From Gemmatimonadota bacterium (GTDB lineage: Bacteria > Latescibacterota > UBA2968 > UBA8231), in assembly GCA_009845645.1 (NCBI GenBank), contig VXZF01000567.1:1-5371 (forward strand): a stretch of DNA of 5,371 nt, written 5' to 3'. The notes under the pieces are model-generated. The model saw nothing but the letters and a program-made list of their open reading frames with translations. It was not told the origin of the DNA and did not search any database. Position 1 is the stretch's first letter. Each line of letters starts with the position of its first letter. Positions 1-5,371 of the stretch are shown here, one piece after another. The position numbers were made by a program, and so were the translations under genes.

Positions 1-965
1 AGGATCGCCCGGCCGCGCTCGGCGATTACAGCGAGGAAGTGGCCGAGCGGCTGCGTAAGGAACGGACGCGGGAGAAGGAGGAGGAGGAGTTTGAACGCCT
101 CCGTCTCCGCTACGACGTGCGCCTAGATCCAGAAGGTGAGGCCATCTTGCTTCAGAGTTTGGACCGGCCCCTGACGACGGACGAGTTGAATTACCCCTTC
201 TACGTGTACGAAGGTGGTGCGATCAGCGTGGCCGAAGGTTTGGGTAGCCTGCAGGCGGTTGGGGCACAGGGCGTATTGCAGGACAAGGCCCAGGCTGCCG
301 AGCGAAGCGGGCGCTTGCTGCTGCCGGTGCGGCTCTTTGAGGCCGAGGCGCGCAAGCGCGGCTGGACTGAGGAGGCGGTCTTTGTCGCGTGGCGCGAGCA
401 CCAGCGCCGAGCACTGATTCTCAATCAGCTCTTCCAACAGGCCACTGCCGGAGCCGCGCCCAGCGAGGACGAGATCAGGGCGCATTACGAGGCTCACAAG
501 GACCGATACCGCACTCAAGAGGCCGTGATCGTCCACGAGTTGTGGACCGCCGAAGAAGAGGACGCGGCGGCTTTGCGCGCCGAATGGGAGGCTGGTGCGA
601 CCATCGCCGATTTGCTCGACCGGCCCGGCGTGCGCTCGCACGCTGGCGTCGAGGGGCACGGGGTGCGCGATCACGGTTGGGAGATGCGCCTAGTGCGCCT
701 GTACGAGCCGCGCTATCCCGAACTGGTCAAAGCGGCCTTTGCCGCTGAGGCCGGCGCACTCGTCGGCCCGCTAGAAAGCATGAACGGGTACGCGGTGTTC
801 CGGGTGCTGCGGCGGGAAGGCGGCCAGATCCAGCCCTTTGACGAGGCGCGCCGCCGGGCAGCCGCCAGCTTGCGCCGCCAGCAGGAAAACGAGCGGATCG
901 GCGCGTTTATCCGTCAGTTGCAGGATAAGTACAAGGACCAAGTCACCGTCTTGGTGGATTGGTAG
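1..965 (+). CDS. SurA/PpiC-type peptidyl-prolyl isomerase, 5' partial
   Basis: Periplasmic foldase of the parvulin (PpiC/SurA) type, cut by the left window edge. The frame is open from base 3. A GTG at 39 could be a start, but it lacks a spaced ribosome binding site and a signal peptide, so the gene most likely begins upstream. Residues are counted from that GTG. Residues 1-40 are a highly charged helix like the C-terminal helix that follows a parvulin domain, hinting at a first PPIase unit upstream. Residues about 95-157 are a SurA_N-like helical part ending in a DEIRAHYEAHKDRYR stretch, typical just before parvulin domains. Residues about 160-258 are the PPIase domain: H166 at the usual HIL position, G213-W214, an AAF helix, and GP(243-244) leading to NGYAVFRV. 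The last motif normally reads GYHxxKV, but its histidine is Ala252, so catalysis may be weak and the role mainly chaperone. A charged helix (262-300) closes the protein at TAG. No cysteine is visible. The family call is firm; the substrates are unknown. Confidence 0.82.
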   Translation, partial: DRPAALGDYSEEVAERLRKERTREKEEEEFERLRLRYDVRLDPEGEAILLQSLDRPLTTDELNYPFYVYEGGAISVAEGLGSLQAVGAQGVLQDKAQAAERSGRLLLPVRLFEAEARKRGWTEEAVFVAWREHQRRALILNQLFQQATAGAAPSEDEIRAHYEAHKDRYRTQEAVIVHELWTAEEEDAAALRAEWEAGATIADLLDRPGVRSHAGVEGHGVRDHGWEMRLVRLYEPRYPELVKAAFAAEAGALVGPLESMNGYAVFRVLRREGGQIQPFDEARRRAAASLRRQQENERIGAFIRQLQDKYKDQVTVLVDW

Positions 966-993
966 CGGCTATAGCTAGAGGGCCGCAGCCACC

Positions 994-1024
994 TTGACAG
1001 CCCTAGATTTTGGCCCTACCTAAT
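994..1024 (+). promoter_or_regulatory. possible sigma70-type promoter before the large secreted-protein gene
   Basis: A perfect TTGACA hexamer lies at 994-999 in the gap after the foldase gene. The best -10 match is CCTAAT at 1019-1024 (4 of 6 consensus bases), but the 19-base spacer is longer than ideal. At the ideal 17-base spacing the hexamer is TACCTA, a poor match. The local stretch 1004-1050 is AT-richer than its surroundings, as expected for a promoter. If real, it would drive the two downstream genes separately from the foldase, with a leader of about 70 bases. No clear rho-independent terminator separates it from the foldase gene, so read-through is also possible. Confidence 0.35.
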
Positions 1025-1081
1025 AGTTTTTGCATCCACTTATGCAGCAAGCGCCGCGGCAAGGGCGGGCCGCCGGTGAGC

Positions 1082-1088
1082 GAGGGAG
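1082..1088 (+). promoter_or_regulatory. ribosome binding site that decides the start at 1100
   Basis: The purine-rich GAGGGAG sits 11 bases before the ATG at 1100 and fits the anti-Shine-Dalgarno end of 16S rRNA. It supports ATG 1100 over the in-frame TTG at 1010, which has no comparable upstream site and would put 30 extra polar residues ahead of an otherwise normal signal peptide. Confidence 0.6.
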
Positions 1089-1099
1089 AACGCGGAACT

Positions 1100-4000
1100 A
1101 TGAAGAGCCACTTCGCCGTGCAGATCCTCGTCGGCCTAGCGCTGAGTTGGGCATTGGCCGAGGCCCAGTCGGGCTATCGGATCGCCGGTGACGAAGTCGT
1201 AGTCGAGCGGGCCAGCCACTGGCAGCAGTGGTCCATTCCCACCCATCTGGCGCGCATCCACGAAGACGGCTCGGTGCGGGCGCATTCGCTGCGGACGGTC
1301 TTCAACGTCCTAGACGATCCCGGATTCAAGCGTCCGATCGTCATCAGCAAGCCGGACCCGCGCATCGGCACCATCGACAGCACCATGCAGTTCGACGTGT
1401 TTGGCGAGCCGATACGGAATACGCTCAATGAGTTGGTTTTCGACTATTGGGTGCGACCGGGGATCAGCCGGGTGGGGTCCAATCCGCGGCTCGCGGCCAA
1501 CATTCTCGACGGCGACCCTACCACGTTCTGGGAGCCGGACCCGCGCGACCCCATTGAGCAGTGGTGGATTGAGGTGGACTTGGGGCGGGTAGTGCCGGTG
1601 GAGCGGCTCAAGCTCCAATTCGTCGATGAATCCCTCGGAGATCCCTTCCTGCGCTTTATTATGCTGCTGTCGGAGCGGCAGAGCGCGCTGTTGCACGAGC
1701 CTAATAGCCGCATTGGCTTCCAACTCTTCATCCCGCAAGACGCGCCCAATACCACGCAGCGCGAATACATCTTCGAGAGCGAGCACACCAGCCCCGAACT
1801 GCCCCCGGCCACTGGCGTGGTTAGCGACAAGAAGCTCGCGGAGAGCTTGCACCGCTCGCCCGAGTGGACCGGGCGAAAGATCGAGACGATCCGCATCGTC
1901 ATCACGGATACGCGCGGCGGGCGGGCCGGACAGATTGATCAAGAGGCGTGGGAGGCCCTGCCGGAAGCAGAGCGCGGGGATATCGTCTATTTTGCGCGCG
2001 ATGTAGCCGGTCGCGAAGAGCCGGTCGATGAGGCCACCTATCAGGCCCTCGAAGAGCAGCGCCAGGGGCGACGGGATTACTACCGCCGCGAGCTGCCGCG
2101 CCTAGCCGAGGTCGAAGCGCACGGCTGGGGAGACAACTTGGGCATCAACCTGATTGAAAACGGCGGCTCGTACGTGCTGACGACCGATGGAACCAATACG
2201 CTGCTTGCGTTCGACGGCGACGCTGGCACTGGATTCTCACACCAGATCCGCAACCCGAAAAACCCCACTGCCAACGTGCTAACCATAGATATGGGGGGCA
2301 TTGTGCGCTTGGCTCAGACCCGCTTCGTGGGCAGCAGTCGGGGCTACATTATGCGCGCCTCCACAGGCGAGCGCGACGCTCAGGGCAATCTCAAGTGGCA
2401 GCGCATCAGCCCGGAGGAACGCGAGCGCAATATCTTCACTGGCAATTTTCGCGACATTGCCGACATTCAGGCCCCGCCAGTTTTGACCCGCTTCCTCGAC
2501 ATGGTCACCATCGGTCACGTGCCGCCGGGATTTAGGGCCACCGGCCCGGGTGGCACTGGCCACATGAACCAGTTCTGGTCGTATCAGAATGAGCTCATGC
2601 TGCTCGCCGAGGGGGCACCGGCCGAGGTGGTGCTGGAGTCAGATTTGATTGAACTGCCGGGGTTGGTGGCCTTGGGCGAGGTGCGCTGGGAAGCGGACAC
2701 ACCCCTGGGCACGGATGTGGAGATCCGTACCCGCACCGGCGACCAGCTTTTGCAGCAAATCCGCTATTTCGACAAGACCGGCAACCAGAAGACCGCGGAC
2801 GAGTACAGGACGCTGGCCGGCTTTCTGAAAGGGCCTTCGGACACGACCGTGGTGGTGGGACCGGGCTGGAGTCCGTGGAGCCAGCGCTACTTGCAGCCTG
2901 GGGACTTAGCTACTTCGCCGGGCCTGCGGCGCTTCATGCAGATCCAAGCGCGCCTCAAAAGCAGCGGCGAAAACGCAGCGGTCCTGCAGCGCATTGCGGT
3001 CGCGTTCCACCAGCCGGTGGCGCAGCACCTGCGGGCTGAGGTGTGGCCGACTACTGCTGAGGCCGGGGTGCTCGACACCTTTGCGCTCTATGTGCAGCCC
3101 AACTTTTTGCAGCAGCCAGCCAACGTGCGCAGCCCGGGCTTCGACCAATTGCTCTTGCACGCGGAGCCGTCGTTCGATTTGAAGTTCGTCGATGCGGCTA
3201 TGGGCACCGAGGCCGAACTGTTGGCCGGAACGCCGCTCCAGTGGGACGACGAGCTGAGGGTACACGCCGAGGGCGACTCGCTGTGGCTGGAATTCCCGCA
3301 GATTGTGCAGGGCGCGTCAGACGATGTGCTCACACCGGTGTACTACCGGTCGGTCCTTCCCGGCGACGAGGTGCCCACCGGCTTGGATCGCAACCTGTTG
3401 ACCTTTACCTCGCACAGCCTCTTGCCGGATGCCGAGCGGGGAGCAGTGCGCTACTTTCAGCGGCTGGCAGACGGCAGTTTGGCCGAAGTGGACGCTGCGG
3501 CCTACGAAGCACTCAGCGCGGACGAGCAGGGGCCGGTGCGCTACTTCCGCAAGGTGGTCGGGTTAGGCGATCAGGTGCCCTTTGACGCGGCTGGCGACAG
3601 TCTCGATGAGCGGAGTTACGGTCGGCTGGGCAGTCAGCGGGGCTGGATAGTGGGCCGCGGCCGGTTGTTGCGCGTGCGCTTTGCTGGGCGGGTGTACCTG
3701 CAAGGGACGCGGATGCAGGTCGCCGTGCGGCAGAGTCAGCCGGCGACGCCTTGGCAGGTGGCCGACGGGGGCGACGCGACCGCCTTGAGTCCTTCCAAGA
3801 GCCTGTCGATTGGCGCGCAAGGGGCGCAGGCCACCATCGACGATATTGCCATTGCGCCCAATCCGTTTACCCCCAATGGCGACGGGATCAACGAGACCGC
3901 GGAGATCGGCTTTTCTCTGTTCCGCGTGCAGGCTGCGCGGCCGTTGACCGTTCATTTGTACACGTTGGCTGGACGGCAGGTGCGGCAGCTAGCGGGGTTG

Positions 4001-4156
4001 GCGACTGGCGGGCCGCAGCAGTTTAGGTGGGACGGGACGGACGAGACCGGACAGGTGGTGCCGCCGGGGTTGTACTTGTGTCAGATCACAGTGGAGGCAG
4101 ATGCAGAAGGGGTCGGAGGGACGACCCGCACCCACCTCATTGCCGTTGCATATTAA
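1100..4156 (+). CDS. large modular secreted protein: discoidin-like modules and FlgD-Ig-like C-terminal domain
   Basis: Predicted secreted or surface-bound binding protein of 1018 residues; no catalytic motif is recognised. Residues 1-22 form a signal peptide (basic start, hydrophobic core, AEA before Q23). A first F5/8 type C-like module spans about 125-275: an ANILDGDPTTFW stretch (132-144), then WWIEVDLG (155-162), the usual DGD..T.W...W.I.DLG signature of galactose-binding-like folds. A second follows at about 347-525 (AFDGD at 370-374, LTIDMGG at 394-400). A third beta-sandwich-like module (528-675) has RTRTGD and WSPWS motifs, and 680-900 is further beta-rich sequence without a clear family. 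Residues about 915-1018 form a FlgD-Ig/gliding-type tail: NPFTPNGDGIN (921-931), W977-D-G, PGLYL (989-993). Such tails occur on exported proteins and some act as type IX sorting signals; that role here is unproven. Short insertions recur at 279-332, 555-578 and 775-848. C994 is the only cysteine in the mature protein. The gene is closely followed by a second secreted-protein gene. Ligand and localisation are inferred. Confidence 0.8.
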   Translation: MKSHFAVQILVGLALSWALAEAQSGYRIAGDEVVVERASHWQQWSIPTHLARIHEDGSVRAHSLRTVFNVLDDPGFKRPIVISKPDPRIGTIDSTMQFDVFGEPIRNTLNELVFDYWVRPGISRVGSNPRLAANILDGDPTTFWEPDPRDPIEQWWIEVDLGRVVPVERLKLQFVDESLGDPFLRFIMLLSERQSALLHEPNSRIGFQLFIPQDAPNTTQREYIFESEHTSPELPPATGVVSDKKLAESLHRSPEWTGRKIETIRIVITDTRGGRAGQIDQEAWEALPEAERGDIVYFARDVAGREEPVDEATYQALEEQRQGRRDYYRRELPRLAEVEAHGWGDNLGINLIENGGSYVLTTDGTNTLLAFDGDAGTGFSHQIRNPKNPTANVLTIDMGGIVRLAQTRFVGSSRGYIMRASTGERDAQGNLKWQRISPEERERNIFTGNFRDIADIQAPPVLTRFLDMVTIGHVPPGFRATGPGGTGHMNQFWSYQNELMLLAEGAPAEVVLESDLIELPGLVALGEVRWEADTPLGTDVEIRTRTGDQLLQQIRYFDKTGNQKTADEYRTLAGFLKGPSDTTVVVGPGWSPWSQRYLQPGDLATSPGLRRFMQIQARLKSSGENAAVLQRIAVAFHQPVAQHLRAEVWPTTAEAGVLDTFALYVQPNFLQQPANVRSPGFDQLLLHAEPSFDLKFVDAAMGTEAELLAGTPLQWDDELRVHAEGDSLWLEFPQIVQGASDDVLTPVYYRSVLPGDEVPTGLDRNLLTFTSHSLLPDAERGAVRYFQRLADGSLAEVDAAAYEALSADEQGPVRYFRKVVGLGDQVPFDAAGDSLDERSYGRLGSQRGWIVGRGRLLRVRFAGRVYLQGTRMQVAVRQSQPATPWQVADGGDATALSPSKSLSIGAQGAQATIDDIAIAPNPFTPNGDGINETAEIGFSLFRVQAARPLTVHLYTLAGRQVRQLAGLATGGPQQFRWDGTDETGQVVPPGLYLCQITVEADAEGVGGTTRTHLIAVAY
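1934..2095 (+). repeat. coding repeat, region 1: two tandem 30-residue units
   Basis: Within the large secreted protein, residues 279-308 and 309-332 (the second incomplete) share a 30-residue period. The core is [VI]-D-x3-[YW]-x-A-L-x4-[RQ]-G-x3-Y-[FY]-x-R: W284, L287, G293 and Y297-F298 in unit one; Y314, L317, G323 and Y327-Y328 in unit two. They interrupt the end of the first discoidin-like module, just after a strand with IRIVITDT (264-271). The pattern suggests a short helix followed by a beta strand. It is visible at protein level only; the DNA of the units has diverged, so this is not a recent duplication. Confidence 0.6.
2762..2833 (+). repeat. coding repeat, region 2: single divergent unit
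   Basis: Residues 555-578 of the large secreted protein start with RYFDKTGN and continue to Y569-x-x-L572-x4-K577-G578-P. The spacing from tyrosine through leucine to the basic-Gly pair is identical to that in regions 1 and 3, and the preceding Y-F-x-[KR]-...-G matches the strand half of those units. It sits directly after the RTRTGD strand and before WSPWS, again an insertion inside a beta-sandwich module. Confidence 0.45.
3422..3643 (+). repeat. coding repeat, region 3: homologous to region 1, plus a degenerate unit
   Basis: Residues 775-820 align without gaps to residues 287-332 of the same protein, with 20 of 46 positions identical by direct comparison. Shared anchors are LP-[ED]-AERG, YF-x-R, VD, A, Y, AL, QG and Y-x-R. 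A further degenerate unit follows at 835-848 (L-D-E-R-S-Y-x-x-L-x3-R-G, one residue shorter). The two regions are about 490 residues apart, so this is an internal homologous element present in two modules of one protein, not a chance tandem. Confidence 0.6.
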
Positions 4157-4164
4157 GGCATTGC

Positions 4165-4172
4165 AAGGGAGG
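4165..4172 (+). promoter_or_regulatory. strong ribosome binding site for the gene starting at GTG 4178
   Basis: AAGGGAGG lies 5 bases before GTG 4178 and nearly matches the ideal Shine-Dalgarno sequence. It supports the GTG start, which is followed at once by a signal peptide, and shows that the TAA at 4154-4156 is a genuine gene boundary although both genes are in the same frame. The 21-base gap has no room for a terminator, so the two genes are probably co-transcribed. Confidence 0.75.
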
Positions 4173-4177
4173 TTGTC

Positions 4178-5014
4178 GTGAGATCAAAGACCGGTATTTA
4201 TTGCGGTCTCCTAATGTTGTGGAGCGCGGTCGGTGCGCCGACTGTCGCGCAGGGCCAGTACGGGACGCGTTTGGGCTTGCAACTCGGCGACCAGACTAGC
4301 CTCGCGCCCCAAGGCCCCGGAGTGGCCCTGAACGCGCTCGACCCGGCCGTGCGCCGCTGGTACGTGCCGCAGGAGCTGTACAGCGAGTACCATTGGCGGC
4401 AGTGGGAATACACCAACTACGCGCGCAACCCTTATGAGCGCTACGTGGAAACGACCTTGGAGGGCGATTACTTCTACGATCTGTACGGCAATTTTCTCAC
4501 GCGCGGCTGGCTGATTTTCAACAACTCGCAGAGCAAGCCCCAGCAGTTCGGCAACGTGCTGTTTAAGTCCTCCCGCTTCCAGAGTTGGTTTTCCGAAGTC
4601 GTGGTGGCGCAAGACAACAAGGGCCAGTACTTCTACACCTTGACGGCGAGCAGCCGCCTGCGCTCGGTGCTGTCGCCGATGGTGTTTGCCAAGGCCCGCA
4701 TGGACGGCGTGCAGTTCGACTTAGCTACCGACCGCTACGAAGCGACCTTTTTGTTTTCGCGGCTGAGCAACCCCGGCGGCGGCTCGACCGGAGACCGCGA
4801 GGTGCTGCGGACGAACAACACCATCTTGGCAGGTGGACGGCTGGGAGCCCAAATCGGCGACTTTGCCGAAGTTGCGCTACACACGGCCAATGCCCACCAG
4901 TCGCACACCTTGCTCGACAAGCAGGCCGGCAACCCATTCGCTGGCTCGCTGACCATCGGGCAGAACAAAACCATCTCGCTCGTCAAGCTCGTGCTGCGCG
5001 ACGAATCGCCCTAA
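4178..5014 (+). CDS. secreted envelope protein of unknown family, probably truncated by a nonsense codon
   Basis: I do not recognise a named family. The GTG start gives 278 residues. Residues 1-24 (or 1-26) form a signal peptide: R2 and K4, hydrophobic core I7-V18, then small residues around A24-Q-G. Its C9 is not in a lipobox, so this is not an obvious lipoprotein, and the mature part has no cysteine. Residues 61-103 are strikingly aromatic (14 of 43 are Trp, Tyr or Phe, including W61-Y62, W73, W76, Y98-F-Y100). The rest alternates polar and hydrophobic residues with many Gly, Asn and Ser, as in beta-rich outer-membrane or surface proteins; FDLATDRYEATFLFSRLS (about 180-197) could form paired strands. 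Reading ends at TAA 5012-5014 directly after RDESP, yet the frame stays open beyond it for 119 codons with the same composition. The full gene therefore probably continues past the window, and this product is a fragment unless the stop is an error. It follows the large secreted-protein gene by 21 bases; a shared envelope role is inference. Confidence 0.7.
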   Translation: MRSKTGIYCGLLMLWSAVGAPTVAQGQYGTRLGLQLGDQTSLAPQGPGVALNALDPAVRRWYVPQELYSEYHWRQWEYTNYARNPYERYVETTLEGDYFYDLYGNFLTRGWLIFNNSQSKPQQFGNVLFKSSRFQSWFSEVVVAQDNKGQYFYTLTASSRLRSVLSPMVFAKARMDGVQFDLATDRYEATFLFSRLSNPGGGSTGDREVLRTNNTILAGGRLGAQIGDFAEVALHTANAHQSHTLLDKQAGNPFAGSLTIGQNKTISLVKLVLRDESP

Positions 5015-5371
5015 GACGGCGTGGGCGGCGAGGCCTTTTTCCCCGATGCGTCGGACGTGCAGATCACCTATCGCGATGGCTCGGAGGAATCGGGCAAGGC
5101 CATTGGCTTTGAGCCGATCATCGAGGGCGGCTTCTTGCAGCAGGGCTTTGTGGCCGCCAACGGGCCGGAGGAGATGCGGCTGGTGTACGATTTCGACAGC
5201 CCGGATTTTGTCGATCGGGCCCGTTTTGCCAAGGACGAAATCGCCAAGGTCGAATTCCTGCTGACGCTGGGCAACGACTATCAGGTCTGGATGACTTCGG
5301 ACCGCCAGATCAACCTCGACGGCCAGGATGTCTTGCTGCTCGTCTCGCAGGCCGAGGGCAACGTTCAGGAC
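5015..5371 (+). pseudogene. in-frame continuation of the preceding gene beyond the TAA, 3' partial
   Basis: These 119 codons continue the frame of the gene starting at 4178, with no further stop and the same GC-rich third-position preference. The product is acidic and beta-prone: DGVGGEAFF just after the stop, then VQITYRDGS, MRLVYDFDS, KVEFLLTLGNDYQVWMTSD and a final AEGNVQD. In-frame GTG 5021 has no Shine-Dalgarno sequence and no signal peptide, so an independent gene start is unlikely. One base change from GAA, CAA or another sense codon would create the TAA. Either the gene is disrupted in this genome, the base is a sequencing or assembly error, or the stop is read through. The gene's end lies outside the window. 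Confidence 0.65.

Noticed and set aside
123..674. Long open frame on the - strand opposite the foldase (183 codons)
   Set aside because: It lies entirely antisense to a recognisable PPIase; its product has no domain, and such shadows are expected in GC-rich coding DNA.
965..986. Possible terminator hairpin after the foldase gene (GCGGC paired with GCCGC)
   Set aside because: The stem is only 5 base pairs with a 12-base loop and no following T-run, so it is not a credible intrinsic terminator.
1010..1099. Upstream in-frame extension of the large gene from TTG 1010
   Set aside because: It has no good ribosome binding site, overlaps the possible promoter, and would place 30 polar residues before a normal signal peptide. 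ATG 1100 with GAGGGAG upstream is better.
1310..1942. Long open frame on the - strand opposite the large gene (210 codons)
   Set aside because: It is antisense to the clear discoidin-like module and has no recognisable motif or supporting start site.
4154..4177. Possible fusion of the two secreted-protein genes by TAA read-through, since both are in the same frame
   Set aside because: A strong ribosome binding site, a GTG start and a signal peptide follow immediately, so this stop is a real gene boundary.
4585..5112. Overlapping + strand frame that crosses the TAA at 5012
   Set aside because: Considered as a frameshift continuation, but its product is arginine-rich shadow sequence, whereas the original frame stays open and protein-like after the stop.
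1..5371. CRISPR arrays, tRNA or rRNA genes, insertion sequences and direct DNA repeats
   Set aside because: None seen: no regularly spaced DNA repeats, no transposase-like protein or terminal inverted repeats, no RNA-gene-like stretch in the short gaps.

Overview
This is a GC-rich, densely coded bacterial segment with all genes on the + strand. It holds three genes for exported proteins: the 3' end of a SurA/PpiC-type peptidyl-prolyl isomerase, a large modular secreted protein of about 1018 residues, and the first part of a second secreted protein that runs off the right edge. The Gram-negative setting is inferred from the periplasmic-foldase type, the Sec-type signal peptides and the near absence of cysteine in the mature proteins. 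The C-terminal module of the large protein resembles FlgD-Ig/gliding-motility-type tail domains, which are common in Bacteroidota, Gemmatimonadota, Latescibacterota, KSB1 and related lineages. The high GC content argues for one of the GC-rich, mostly uncultured groups, but the phylum cannot be fixed from this window.

Layout. 1-965: foldase, truncated on the left, with a PPIase domain that has lost one usual active-site histidine. 966-1099: intergenic gap with a perfect TTGACA hexamer (a possible promoter) and a purine-rich ribosome binding site. 1100-4156: signal peptide, two discoidin-like (F5/8 type C-like) sugar/ligand-binding modules, further beta-sandwich modules, and a FlgD-Ig-like tail. 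Several of its modules carry a recurring short insertion of about 30 residues that looks like a lineage-specific protein repeat. 4157-4177: 21-base gap with a strong ribosome binding site. 4178-5014: second secreted protein, aromatic-rich at its N-terminus, ended by TAA. 5015-5371: the same reading frame stays open with unchanged coding character to the window end, so the TAA at 5012-5014 looks like a nonsense change (or sequence error) inside a longer gene.

How they may work together (inference). The foldase would help exported beta-rich proteins fold in the periplasm. The other two genes form a tight pair, probably one transcript, encoding a surface or secreted binding protein and an envelope protein of unknown function. 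The two observations most worth following are the repeated insertion in the large protein and the in-frame stop in the last gene.
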